Assembly (NCBI GenBank): GCA_027943335.1
Contig: BSBK01001580.1
Coordinates: 558,001 to 622,000 of the forward strand
Reading direction: 5' to 3'
Source of the DNA: Chamaecyparis obtusa
Lineage: Eukaryota > Streptophyta > Pinopsida > Cupressales > Cupressaceae
DNA: 64,000 nt
The notes beneath the pieces are model-generated. The model was not told where the DNA came from. It saw only the letters and a program-made list of their open reading frames with translations, and searched no databases. The position numbers were made by a program, and so were the translations under genes. Below, piece after piece: positions 32,241-43,381 of the stretch. Positions within the stretch are counted from its first letter, which is position 1; every line of letters begins with the position of its first letter.

Positions 32241-33070
32241 CTCTTCAAATTTATTACTTACCACATTTACCTCCTTGTTACCTTCTTGTTTGTCTCCTTT
32301 ATTCTTCCAAGACCAAAAATCTTTCTTCTTATGACCTAGTTTTCCACAGTACCAGCAATCATTTGGCCCTTTGGATTCAAACCTCTTTCCCTTTGATTTT
32401 CCTCTTGATTTCTCATGATTTCTAGAGTTGTTTCCTCTCTCATTGGTTCTACCCTTGCTTTGTGCATTTAAGACACTACCTGATGTGGATCCACCTGAGC
32501 TTTTCCTATGAATTTCCTCACTTAGAATAACACCAATAACATCATCATATTTTAGGGTATTAGAACCAGAAACAGAATTACTAACAGCCATTACTAGGCC
32601 ATTCCATCTTTTAGGCAAAGAACACAAAATCAAGAGAGCCCTGACTTCTTCATCAAAAATAATATTGATAGAAGTTAATTGACTGGTAACTGTATTAAAC
32701 TCATTTAAATGATCATAAATGACCCACCTTCCACCATTTTCATATTAAACAAATGCTTCATGAGAAATACCTTATTTGAAGCGGAGGGCTTTTCATACAA
32801 CTTCGCTAGGGTTTTCATCAAATCTTCAATCGTCGTTGCTTGTGTAATATTGAATGCCACTGATTATGCCAGGCATAATTGAATACTACCAAGAGCCTTT
32901 CTATCAAGAATTACCTAGTCCTCATCAGAAATGCTTGCCGGTTTATTGGATTTTCTTTCCAATGGCCACCATAGATCCTTCTGATAGAAATAGTTCTCCA
33001 TTTGCATTTTCCATAACTGAAAGTTCTACCCATTAAACTTGTCAAACTTCATCCTACCCTCTTCTGCCAT
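32118..33070 (-). pseudogene. Element C gag
   Basis: The ATG at 33070 starts MAEEGRMKFD, the family N-terminus, 85 bases from the 5' LTR edge. Stops replace several Trp and Gln codons in the first half (33070-32640). The open stretch 32633-32118 has LCSLPKRWNGLVMAVSNSV, an RG/SK-rich linker and a zinc knuckle, CWYCGKLGHKKKDF, whose last Cys reads Phe. The same open frame runs into the protease DSG. Confidence 0.8.
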
Positions 33071-33140
33071 TGCTCCCACTAAACCGTGAGACTCCCACTA
33101 AACTGTGAGATCTTCCTACAGAGGATAGTTAAAAAACCTC

Positions 33141-33152
33141 ACTCTGATACCA
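33141..33152 (-). promoter_or_regulatory. Primer-binding site of element C (iMet tRNA)
   Basis: TGGTATCAGAGT on the minus strand starts two bases inside the 5' LTR. It is complementary to the 3' end of plant initiator methionine tRNA, the usual primer for minus-strand DNA synthesis in plant copia elements. The last base differs from the common TGGTATCAGAGC. Confidence 0.9.
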
Positions 33153-33154
33153 CT

Positions 33155-33581
33155 TGTTAGGATTAACAAGGTAGAAATAACAATTACATGCAAATATAAC
33201 CATTATCAAAAAATAATAAACCACACAGAAGAGAACACAAGACACAAAGATTTAACATGGTTCTCCCAATCCCTGGGCTATGTCCACCAATAGCAAGTCC
33301 AATATTATTATTATCCAGTGATTACAACCTGATTACAATCTGTAATCCCTTACAGCTCAATTCTACTACAAGTACTAAAATCATACATTATGAAATCCCT
33401 AACCCTAAGCCATATTATACAATACTTTGTCACTTTAGGGTTAGAATGAGTTACAATCATGTCAGCCCAAAAATAGCCAAAAATATGTTGGCCTTGCCCC
33501 CGAACCCCGGCAAGGTCGAGAGGAAAAGTGTACAGTACTTTCCTGGATAGTACTTTCTTGATCAGTCACCACAAGCTAACA
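33155..33581 (-). repeat. Element C 5' LTR
   Basis: It begins TGTTAGGATTAACA and ends AAGCTAACA, matching the 3' LTR except for scattered changes and the missing GC-rich stretch. Its inner side holds the PBS. Its outer side continues with element C internal sequence instead of host flank. Confidence 0.9.
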
Positions 33582-33700
33582 ATCTCCCACTTGGTGACTG
33601 ATCAGTATCCACACTAAAAAATCTCCCACTTGGAGATTGATCCTGTAGCGATACTGCTACCATATGAGGGTCCCACTGATATGAACCACCCTAGATGAAG
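33582..33700 (-). repeat. Second copy of element C 3' internal end
   Basis: This stretch matches 28985-29100: ATCTCCCACTTGGTGACTG, then CTCCCACTTGGAGATTGATC, TACCATATGAG and GAACCACCCT. In element C this sequence belongs upstream of the 3' LTR, so here it makes 33155-33581 also the 3' LTR of a second, truncated unit. Homology ends near 33700. Confidence 0.85.
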
Positions 33701-36251
33701 CCACAAAATATTTGTTGTAGGAGGAAACATTTATGTGTTCATAAAATTTTAATCATATTTCAGCAATTGGAGAAGAAAATTTCTTCATTGGCATAAGCAC
33801 AACCAATGAAGTAAGGGATCCTAATTCATACCAACTGCTGGTGAATCCATTAGGAAAACACAAAATGATGAACACCTCAGATGGCTCATCGACATGGATC
33901 TCCCCAATGGAATCATCAGCATATATAAAGCCATTAACACAAACAAAGTTGACATATACCATTTGTCGATAGGGATAAAGGAAAGACCTAGTTTTACATA
34001 GAAACCCTCACTGGAAATTGGGTTGTAGGTGACAGAAATAAAGTTTTAGTGAAATGATAAAAGTCCATTTTTTTGTTAGAGAGAAAATAAAAATCACAAG
34101 GGGTTTGTGTGGGCGAGAACATGCTAGAATAAAAAATACTGCCATTAGTTTTTTTTTAGATCTTAGCATACACTTGTTTCATTTTCAGAGTGAAGGAATA
34201 GTGATATAGAAAAAGGCACATCAACCCTTGTGCTACAGTAATAAATGTAATAGAGAGGTCGCGGTCTTTAAAAAGAACCCAAAACTCAAGACATGGTAAT
34301 CTACTTAATATTGTAAGTTTTGATATGAAAGAATGATACCCAAAATACAATGAAGAAGAGGCTTGACATCTTCAAAAGATGGTCATTCATAGTATCACAC
34401 TCACAACCATTTAAAAGGTAATTCAATAATGTTAGTGAAAACTTCATAATAGGGTTTTATTTTCAAAGGTCACAACTCAGAGGTGATAGAAGGAATAACA
34501 ACAATGTAGTTTTTGTTTGCTACAGAAAACCCTCATATTTTATGTTTCCCCATGAAATTTATTTAACATGCAAAAGAAACCCTTATGTAAATAGAGAAAT
34601 ATCCAGATCAGAACCAAAAGATCAAAGGTACATGTGTAATGACAAAGATTATCACAGACTTTTGCAGCTTCAACCACACCAAACCCTCATTCACCCCAAC
34701 ATGGTAGCGCCACTGGGAGACATAAAATTGCCAAATGAAATGTTTGTTAGGGGTTTCCCTCCTTTTCAAAGCCGAAGCCCTTTTTTCTTTGAATTTGATT
34801 GATAAATGATTTTGGTCCCGATTAGATGAAAGGTAAATTCTTTTCATGTTGTAATACAAACTTTATTATTATTATTTATATATGTTAAATATTTTAGTAA
34901 CATTTATCATTTAAAATATATAAATAATAATAATAAAACCTTATTATTATTTTGTTTATTCAAATATTACTTTTATTTAATGTTTATTAAATAGTAGTAT
35001 TTAATAAATAATAAATATTATAATAAATAAAATAATAATATCTTGCATGCACATTATATTGTAAAGTCAATATTCTAAGGCGTTGAAATTATAAAACACT
35101 TAGAATAATTGATTAATTTAATGCAAGAATTAGGGGATAACATGATGATTGGGAGTCTTTCATTTTTTACTTGAAGTTGCAATATTTGGATGGAGCTTTA
35201 TTGTTTGTATCATCAGTTATGGGCTATTTTAAGGATATTTTCGTGCAATTGAGGCTAGTTTTTTGGTTCCAAATTAGTTGGGCATGGACTTAAGGGCGGT
35301 TTTGATTGGTTTCTTCATAGTTTGGAGTTGTTTCAATATGTATTTTCATGCATTATTTTCTAGATCTGAGTTAGGGTTTTGATCCCTACATATTTTATAT
35401 TTACCTCTTTTAGAGGGGTTATTCATTATTTCTAGAGATTGGCAGGTTCTTCTTTCTTTCCAGAGATTGACACATTGCAAATTTTTGAGAAGATTGTATG
35501 GGCACTTTGTAGATGAGGTTTTTCAGCATTGATTATATAGATACATTGACTCCTTATTGATTACTATTGTAGTATTCTAAATTTATTGCCTTTTTGTTGT
35601 GTTTATCTTACATTTAAGCTCAATTCCTTATTGCACATTTGAATCTCCATACTTGTAATTAGAGGTCTATGTTTGTGATATTTATCTTTTTTGCATAAAA
35701 TTGGTAAAACTAAGATTTTCCTTTCAAAGAAAATAATTTCAGATCCTTGCATTGGAATCACTTTTGTAACTGCATGTTTGTCTGGGTATTGTGAATCTAT
35801 ATTATTTTGGATAGTTGGTGTTGGGTTACTGAAGCTGCAATAAATTCATTGGAATATCACCTCATTTAAATTTTAGTAACTCGTTTATTTTTATCCCTTT
35901 CCCTGTATACAATTTAGTTTTAGGTGAGCACTATCTAGGAACTGATTGCATCTAGAGATTCTTATCTCATTTTTAGAAAACCCACCACTTGAGAGAGTTT
36001 CCATGTTTCAACAAGATAGCTAGATTTCGCATCAAGCTATAGATGTAATCCTGATTGACAATAGTATCAAATCCAAGTCCTTTTGAAGAATCTTAATCTC
36101 TTGAAGTAGATTCGACATATCTTCAAAGAAACTAAAATTATCTTCTCTGAACTGACTAAACAAACTATCTACAAAAACAATTTTATGTTGACATCAATAA
36201 AAAAAACTAATATCAACACACATAAAAAAGGTCTAATCAACAATCTCTAAC
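33701..36251. other. Noncoding, AT-rich interval
   Basis: No recognisable domain on either strand. From 34862 to 35042 there are TTATTA/AATAAT-rich runs (microsatellite-like). The rest looks like ageing intergenic or repeat DNA. Element B does not resume here after element C, so B's 5' part has been lost. Sequence just left of the LINE (36000-36251) does not obviously continue the chromovirus E reading frame either. Confidence 0.45.
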
Positions 36252-36266
36252 ATGCTCAATAATCTC
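36252..36266 (+). repeat. Target-site duplication, left copy (LINE)
   Basis: ATGCTCAATAATCTC, identical to 41109-41123. The 15-base length is typical for LINE insertion by target-primed reverse transcription. Confidence 0.9.
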
Positions 36267-36345
36267 AAAAGAAGAATGCTTTCAGAGACAAAGGTCTAGG
36301 AATATTTTTTTGAGGTAAGGGGATAGAAATTCAAAATATTTTTTC

Positions 36346-38911
36346 ATGACCACGGTGAAACACAGAATGGGAAATAAAATCTCCAGACTTAAGATTAATG
36401 AAGACATTAGTGAAAAAGAGGATGATTTTAGGGGAGAAGCTAATAAGTTTTTTGGGGATCTCTTGAAGAAAGCTAAAAACATACATTCCCTGACAATGTC
36501 CAAAAAAGAAGGCTTTTTGTTGAAGTTAGACTTGTCTAAAGCCTATGATAGGGTTGACTGGGATTTTTTGAAGGCTACTTTAGAGGCTTTTGGTTTCACT
36601 AAGAGAAGTAGAGATCTTATTCACTATTTGGTTTCCTCAGCTACTTTCTTGGTGCTTGTGAATGGATCTCCTACTCCGTTCTTCAATTCTTCCAAAGGTA
36701 TTAGACAGGGGGATCCTTTATCTCCAATCCTGTTCATTATTATGGCGGAGTGTTTGGGTAGATACATTGGTTGACTAGTTAACAAAGGTGAGTTTATAGG
36801 ATTGAAGCCTTCTTCAAAAGAGATGATTTTTTCTCATCAGCAGTTCATGGATGACTCCATTATTATGGGGGAAGCCTCTATAAAAAATGATAAAACTATA
36901 AAAAAAATCTCTTGATAAGTATGGTGTTGCTACTGGTCAGATTATAAATTGGAACAAGAGTTCTATTTTCTTCATTAATGTTCCTGAAAGAAGACAAGAA
37001 AGGATCAAAAGAGTGATGGGATACGAGGTGGGATGCCTCCCTAGATCCTACTTAGGTTTTCCTTTGTGCCTTGATCCCCCTAATTCTTTTTGGAGAGCTA
37101 TGATTGATAAATTTCATAGGAGTTTAGTAGGATGGAAGGGTGCTCTTTTGAGCCAGGCTGGTAAGATTTTGGTGCTTAAATATACTCTCCAAAGCATCCC
37201 TCTCTATACTTTAAGTATTTTTAAAATCCGTAGGAAGTTTTCTGAAAATATTGAGAAAATCCAAAAGAACTTCCTTTGGTCTGGAGTGGAACATAAAAAT
37301 AGAATGGCTCTCATTGCTTGGGAGAAGGTTTGTAAAAATGTTAGGAAAGGGGGCCTTGGTCTTCGAAGTATAAGAAGTATGAATGATTTTCTTATGGCCA
37401 AAATTATTTGGAGATTATTCAAGACCCCAGGAGAATGGAGTACCATCTGGTGCAATAAATATAATAGGGACAGGAGTGACCTCAAAAATTTTCTAAATCA
37501 GGAAACTACTCAAGGAGGTTCTAGCATTTGGAATAATGCTTTGAGAAGGAAGAATATGATCAAGAAGGGTGTCAAATGGAAGGTGGGAAATGGTAAGACT
37601 ATTCTATTTTGCGATGATGTTTGGATTTTAGATCACCCTCTTAATTTTGATTCAAACTAGAAAGAAAAGATGCTGCAATGCAAATAGGTTTTTGGATCAC
37701 ATGTGGCAAACTATTGGGATGGGGATAGTTGGACTGACTTGGCTAGGGTGGATCCCTCTTTTAGAAGTCTGAATAAAATTTTGAATGCTATCTTTCTCAT
37801 TGATGAAGAGGATACTTTAATCTAGAAATACAATTCTAATGGCTCTTTCTTGGTCTCTTCTTTGTACATGCAGAATTTTGAGAATAGCCCTAAACTATGT
37901 TGAGTGAAATCTTGGTTCAAAGGGTTAAATCCTAAAATTAATGTGTTTTTTTGGATCTTATTGCAGGGTAAAATCTTAATTATTGACAATCTTAGGAAAA
38001 GGGGTTTATACATAACTAACCAATGTTGTCTTTGCAAGAATGATGAGGAGAACATTAATCATATGACTATCCATTGTTCCTTTGCTAGAAAAATTTGGGA
38101 GAAATTTTTGGATTTGATGAATATGGATTGGGTCTTTCCACAGGGTATTCAGGAGCTTTTTACTTCTTGGAGACCTCCTACTAATAATAACCTTTTACTT
38201 TCCATCTGGAGCTTCTCTTTACCCTACATCTGCTGGGGGCTTTGGAAAGAGAGGAATGATAAGATTTTTAGAAACAAGGAATCTAGTTGGGTTGTGATTT
38301 TCAACAAGATTAAGAGAACCCTGCTGGAGAACATTGGGTTGATTAATAAATATCAGGATCTGAAAGATGATTGGGAGGTGAAAGTCTACAAAAATTGGAA
38401 GCTAGATGGTAGGAAGGCCCATGATATCAAGAGAAGTCTAAGGATTGAGGCCCATTGGTATTTCCCCCCTAATGGCTGGATGAAAATCAATTTTGATGGT
38501 GCCTCTAAGGGCAACCCGGGGATTGCTGGTTGTGGCATAGTTATCCAAGATGAATATGGGAATTAAAAAGGTGAAAAGGCTATTCATATTGGCTTCAATA
38601 CTAACCATGTTGTTGAGGCTAACGTTTCTCTTTATCATCTTATGTTGGCTAAAAGTAAAAACTATAGAAAAATTTGGGTTGAAGGGGATTCTCTAAATAT
38701 TATTAAATGTCTTAATAATATCATGACCCCTTCATGGACTATTGTTAATGCCATTAACAAATACAAAAATGTTATAGATTCCTTTGATGAGTGTGTTATC
38801 ACTCACAATTTTAGAGAGGCTAATTTTGCAACTGACTGGGTTGCGAATGTGGCTTGCCAGAGCCAGGTGGACATTGAATGGGATAACGGGATTGTCCTTC
38901 CTCCTGAATAG
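36346..38911 (+). pseudogene. LINE ORF2: reverse transcriptase, zf-RVT, RNase H
   Basis: RT motifs are KLDLSKAYDRVDWDFLKATL at about 36526, FLVLVNGSPTPFFNSSKGIR and QGDPLSPILFIIMAE at about 36645-36750, and FMDDSIIMGEA at about 36845 (the FADD-type catalytic motif, both Asp kept). The thumb part at 37013-37660 has LGFPLCLDPPNSFWRAMIDK, SLVGWKGALLSQAGKILVLK and WEKVCKNVRKGGLGLRSI. A zf-RVT segment, LRKRGLYITNQCCLCKNDEE followed by HMTIHC, is near 37985-38080. RNase H follows with NFDGASKGNPGIAGCGIVI, VVEANVS, WVEGDS and ATDWVAN. FFGDLL at 36450 jumps directly to SLTMSKKEGF at 36490, so the first RT motifs are deleted. Stops and frameshifts occur near 36772, 36905, 37658, 37903 and 38564. Confidence 0.85.
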
Positions 38912-39167
38912 GTATGATTAATCGATATGGATCAATTGCATAGAAGGCAACACATTCTTAATGAAGATCACATTAATGGATAATAAGTGCATAATTTCAT
39001 GTGAGGATGACGAAGGACATTGGGGTGATTTTGAGATGATTATTGCCTTCAACTCACATGATTTATGGGTCTTTTGAGGCTTTAGAGGGCACTATGATGA
39101 CTTCAAGCCTAATCTATAGAGTGTTGTGAGAAATTTTGGGAAGGGTTTTCTTAATAGTTACAGAGCC

Positions 39168-40917
39168 ATGGGAGGTCGAAAGAAAAGGTGTGAGATGGGG
39201 AATTGTAATGAATGGAATTAGAACCTGGAGGTTTGGAACATCATTAAAGATGGGGGTCTAGCGGTTTATTTGGAAAAGTTGCATCGAGGGAAGATTGTTG
39301 TGACCAAGAATTTTATCAAGACCTGGAATAAAGGGAAAGTTATGGTGGGAATGCAGAGCATGGAGGTGACTGAGGAGATCATCATTGAGGTGATGCGTCT
39401 TAAGATAGAAGGAATCAACTTCTATAGGGATAGGAAGGTGTAGGATAAATCTCTGGAGGTTTTTGTGCCAGCGGACTAGGAAAGGAAGTGAATGGTAAAG
39501 GTTGATAATTCCTACTTTAACCCTAAATGCATTTCTAGGCCATAGAGATTGGTTCTCTTTGTGATCATTAGTTACATTACTTTGGATGGTAGATATACCA
39601 AAATTTACAACCATCATCTAATTCTGCTAAATCATTTTAGACATGGGGTTAAAGTTAATTTCCCATTTTATCTTTTCAGCTCTTTGAATGCTACTATTCT
39701 CATTTGGTAGAGGGACCCTAATGCTGACCATGCCTATCATGATGGGCTGATGGCCCTCATTTATGAGGTTCTTAAGTCTAAAAAGGTTGAGAGGTCTTGG
39801 TTGAATTGGAAGGCCTTTGAAAACTATGATACTAATGGCAAAGATTCGGAGGAACCCTTTATGGAGGATACCGAAGATGATGAGGGTGACTCTGAGAAAA
39901 CTGGAAAACGCCTCAAGTATCAAGAATCCTTGTCCAAAAGAAAAAAGAAAAAAAAAGGAAAATCAAGATGAAGGATCCAGTTACTGATATGGACATGGAG
40001 GAAGAGGAGAGTGGGGAGGACAATGTGAAGAGGAAGGGTAAAAACAAAATGGAGCCTATAGGGAAGCATACCAAAGCCAAAAATATGAGTAAGAAGAGGG
40101 ATAAGAGGGTTGTCATTTCCTCTGATGATGGCTCTACCTCATAGGAGAATAACCAAGATAAATAGGAAAAGCGGGTGGAAAAGGACCCTATCATGGAGGA
40201 AAGTGTTGGGGTAGAGCAAAATGTTCTAGTTGAGGGTAATATTTTGCAAGATGTAGCCCAAGATGTGGCTAATATTGAGAAGGATGGTCAGGTTGATAAT
40301 AGGAATAGGGTGGAGAGCTCCAAGGAGGAGATGGAGGGGGCGAATAAGGATTTTGAAAATATGGGGTGTCTTGTGTTCCTCATTAATCTTAGCACCATGA
40401 AAAATGACATCACTGCTATGAAATCCCATATCCATCAGCTTCAAAAGGAGACTGGGATTCTTGGAAAAATGAATCTGGGAGAAAAGACCATGGGTCAGTG
40501 TATTTATGAGCTAAAGGAGACTGTTAGCAGGGCTGAGGGGATTTTGGCCTTTAATGATAAAATCACTGCTATGGAGGAGAAAATTGAAGATGAAGAGGTG
40601 GTTAAAAACAGAATTGACATATTGGAAAATAGAGTTGAGAAGCTGGAGAAGACGGTTGGGAATATTGCAGAGAAAATTTTTTCCATTCTTAAGGCTTCAA
40701 CTGAGCATGTCAAGATTGTGGTGGACAATATGGAATAGGGGAAAGGGGGCAGGCGCTCATTGAGGTCAAGGAGGATCATGGACCCAGCAAGAGAACTAGA
40801 TCAAGTTTCAAAAAGCTAGAGGACAATAAGAACAAAGATATCGAGGAACTCAAAGTTTCCTCTGATAACATGCAGATGCTGGCTAAACAGGTAGTTGATC
40901 TTATGAAGTATATTTAG
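39168..40917 (+). pseudogene. Second ORF of the LINE insertion; unknown coiled-coil protein
   Basis: From ATG at 39168 one frame runs with scattered stops through YLEKLHRGKIVVTKNFIKTW, VTEEIIIEVMRLKIEGINFY, SYITLDGRYTKIY and LNHFRHGVKVNFPF to an acidic/basic hinge ending near 39971. A shifted frame continues with VVISSDDG, then a long helical region at 40175-40737 with heptad-like Leu/Ile spacing (ELKETVSRAEGILAF, IDILENRVEKLEKTV), and after another shift ends KQVVDLMKYI at TAG 40915-40917. I do not know a named family. The first half looks like a globular domain and the second a coiled coil. Its place after the RT and RNase H, before the poly(A), is not the usual LINE order. It could be a 3'-transduced host gene or a lineage-specific LINE protein. 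Confidence 0.55.
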
Positions 40918-41108
40918 CTAGCTGGTTGTTGTCTTGTTGTCTTTCTGCTGTCCTTTTTTCTCTATCTTTCTGTTAAGAACTTGTTCATTTTTTGATGTCT
41001 CTTTTTGGTGTTGATGCACTATTTCTATTGGTACTTTAATACTTATTTTGTAATCTTGATGTAAAAGGTTTCGGGTCCTTTCAAAACCTATTTTTACGTA
41101 ATAAAAAA

Positions 41109-41123
41109 ATGCTCAATAATCTC
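41109..41123 (+). repeat. Target-site duplication, right copy (LINE)
   Basis: ATGCTCAATAATCTC, following the A-tail at 41103-41109. The A at 41109 may belong to either the tail or the duplication. Confidence 0.9.
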
Positions 41124-42901
41124 CCAATACTCATGACTAATACCCTTAAATTTTGTTACACCTTTAGGATTCATGTCTATAACAATCTCAAATAGTGTCT
41201 TCCATGTACTTCAGTTTACTAAATTTTTATATGCAAACTCAACTTGTGCACGTATCAAATCCCAATTTCCAAATTTTTATCCAACCAAACATCTCAACAA
41301 GTTTCCTATACTTCTATTCACTACCTCTATTTGTTCGTTTATTTGTGGGTGAAATGTGGAACTAAAATTCAAGTCTTTATTCATTTTCTTTCATGGTGTC
41401 CTCCAAAAATAACCATCAAACTTAGCATCTATGTCTGAAACAATACTTCTAGGTAACCCATGAAATCTCACATCCTCCTTAAAAAATAAGTATGCTACAT
41501 GAATTGAATATGATATCTTCTTACAAGTTATTAAATGTGCCATCTTAGAAAATATAACCACTACCACAAATATGGAATCATTCCCTCTTTGTGTCTTAGG
41601 AAATCTGAGTATGAAATCCATTCTTATGTCTTCCCAAGGTTTATCAAGTACTATCAGAGGTTTTTACAATCCAACATTCTAACTATATCCTTTTGCAACT
41701 TGACAAATTCTATAACTCTGAACAAATTTCCTTACATCCTTATGAATCTAAGGCCAAAAGTAATTCTCACTTACCAAAGCCACTATCTTATCAATACCAA
41801 AATGTCCTCCTTATCTTCAATTGTATTTTTATTTTATCGGATTGTATCTCATTGAAATTATATGCACACACAACTAATTTCCCTTAAATAACATCTCACC
41901 TTGAAGGAAATAATCCAGCCATTGTTTTACTCCACCACAATAGGTTCTTTACAAAATTTTCAAGGTTCAAAAAAATCAGGGTCTTCTTCATACAAGGTCT
42001 TCAACTCATCAAATCCTAACACTTCATCTCTCATCTCTGTCAAAAACTTTATTCTCCTACTTAAAGCATCAACAACTTTGTTTGACTTCCCACTCCTATG
42101 CTTTACAAAAAAAGTGTAACTCTGCAAGATTCTACCCATCTTGTGTGTCTTTGATTCAACTTACCTTGACTATTCAAATACTATAATGCTTGATGATCTA
42201 TATACAACAAAAAATCCTTAGGAAATAAGTAATGTCTACACTTCTTCAAGGATTGAACTATGACATAGAAATCTTGATCATACACAGAATGTCTCTTCTT
42301 TACATCATTCAACTTCTCACTAAAATAGAAAATAGGTCCTCCTTCTTGACTCAATACTGGTACAATTTCATTTCCACTTGCATCACAATCAACTTGAAAT
42401 GCCTTACTAAAATCAAGTGGGATAAAATAGGATTTTTAGTCACCTTTTGTTTTAGAAACTCAAAAAATTTATTCTCTATCTAGATGTCCACTTGAAATCC
42501 TTCTTGACTCCCCTCATTATCTCAGTCATAGGGTTGCAAACTAAACTGAAATCCCTAATGAACTTTTTGTAGAAACTAGCCAATCCATGAAATGATGTTA
42601 CCTCTCCCATGCTTTCAAGTGTAGGCCATTAAAAAATTTCTTTCACCTTCTCGGATTCCATCTTCAATCCATCCGTAGATATCTAAAAGCCCAAATACAC
42701 TAGTTATTTCTTCATGAAACTACACTTCTTAATGTTTATCATCAACTTCTCTTCTCTCAACATCTGCAATACTTGTCTCAAATACAAAAAATATTCCTCT
42801 ATTGTCTTAATGAAAACCAAAATTTCATCCAAATACACAATCAAAAAATTACCCAAAAATTTCTTCAATACCTCATTCATCAATCCCATTAAAGTACTCG
42901 A
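41124..42901 (-). mobile_element. Chromovirus fragment E (Ty3/gypsy)
   Basis: A minus-orientation partial pol. The order RT, RNase H, integrase on the minus strand and the wording match element H at 57200-58900 closely. Integrase: MDFILRFPKTQRGNDSIFVV, HLITCKKISYSIHVAY, FHGLPRSIVSDIDAKFDGYF (41621-41391). RNase H lies at about 42530-42140 with stops. RT: FLGNFLIVYLDEILVFIKTI near 42850, where the YLDD motif reads YLDE. It is cut by the LTR of copia F at 42902 and bordered at the left by the LINE. No LTR of its own is visible. Confidence 0.8.
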
Positions 42902-43369
42902 TGTTGGATTAAATGGCTCTTTTCCATTTTACTTTTGAATTAATTTTACTTAGGTGAAACATATTTATTAGGTGGCTATTATTTAGGTGGATACTGTTGA
43001 ATCCCACGTGGACTCTAAATCCTCCTATGATATGGTTGATTCCAATTTGGACTTTAACTCTTCTAAAGGATATTGTTGAATTGTATTAGGACTCTTCTTC
43101 CTCTAGGTTGAGACACTTGTCCCAACCTTGTCCATGCTTCCTATTAGCTCTAGCCTATATAAACAGGTTACCTTACTTGTATTTTATATATTATAAATAT
43201 TGGAAATATTGGTATATTGGAGATTGGAGATTTATCTTGATGATATTATGCCTCTAAGCATTTAGATCAAGTTTATCTAGTATTGTTATTTTGTCTATTT
43301 TATTTCTAGGTGTTTGATCTAACTCTTTCATTTAATTCTAGTTTAAATGTATTTTCTCATATTCTAACA
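42902..43369 (+). repeat. Copia element F 5' LTR
   Basis: It begins TGTTGGATTAAATGG and ends ATTCTAACA; TGTTGGA and TCTAACA form the imperfect terminal inverted repeat. It is 468 bases. A TATA-like CTATATAAACAGG lies at about 43156. The PBS follows immediately, so this is a 5' LTR in plus orientation. The left flank is the RT of element E. The 5 bases before it are CTCGA; no matching copy is visible because the right part of F is lost or rearranged. Confidence 0.8.
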
Positions 43370-43381
43370 TGGTATCAGAGC
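43370..43381 (+). promoter_or_regulatory. Primer-binding site of element F (iMet tRNA)
   Basis: TGGTATCAGAGC directly follows the LTR end at 43369. It is the classic plant copia PBS, complementary to initiator methionine tRNA. Confidence 0.92.

Larger units (their letters stand above)
28498..33581 (-). mobile_element. Ty1/copia element C, with both LTRs
   Basis: Minus-orientation copia with LTRs at 28498-28984 (3') and 33155-33581 (5'). The PBS is at 33141-33152 and a polypurine tract, CCAAGTGGGAGAT on the minus strand, at 28985-28997. The internal order on the minus strand is gag, protease, integrase, RT, RNase H, which is the copia order. It is about 5.1 kb, normal for a copia element of the Tork/Tnt1-like kind, to which the gag and RT words are closest (recognition from memory). 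It sits in element B. Outside its 5' LTR the sequence repeats its own 3' internal end (33582-33700). Confidence 0.9.
36267..41108 (+). mobile_element. L1-type LINE insertion, 4.84 kb
   Basis: A non-LTR retrotransposon in plus orientation. The left edge follows the target-site duplication. The right edge is an AATAAAAAAA tail that runs into the second duplication at 41109-41123. It encodes a reverse transcriptase with zinc knuckle and RNase H (36346-38911), then a second ORF (39168-40917). The endonuclease and ORF1 expected before the RT are missing, which fits 5' truncation. An internal deletion in the RT is also seen. The second ORF lies inside the duplicated target sites, so it was inserted together with the LINE. 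Confidence 0.85.

Noticed and set aside
40226..40779. Minus-strand frames antisense to the LINE second ORF
   Set aside because: Shadows of the coiled-coil coding region, without their own domain signal.
42902..42925. First bases of the F LTR as continuing RT of element E
   Set aside because: The minus frame reads EPFNPTSSTL, faintly like the RT word [12 protein letters not shown] but two residues short. TGTTGGA...TCTAACA ends plus an adjacent PBS support an LTR starting at 42902. The boundary could still be off by some bases.
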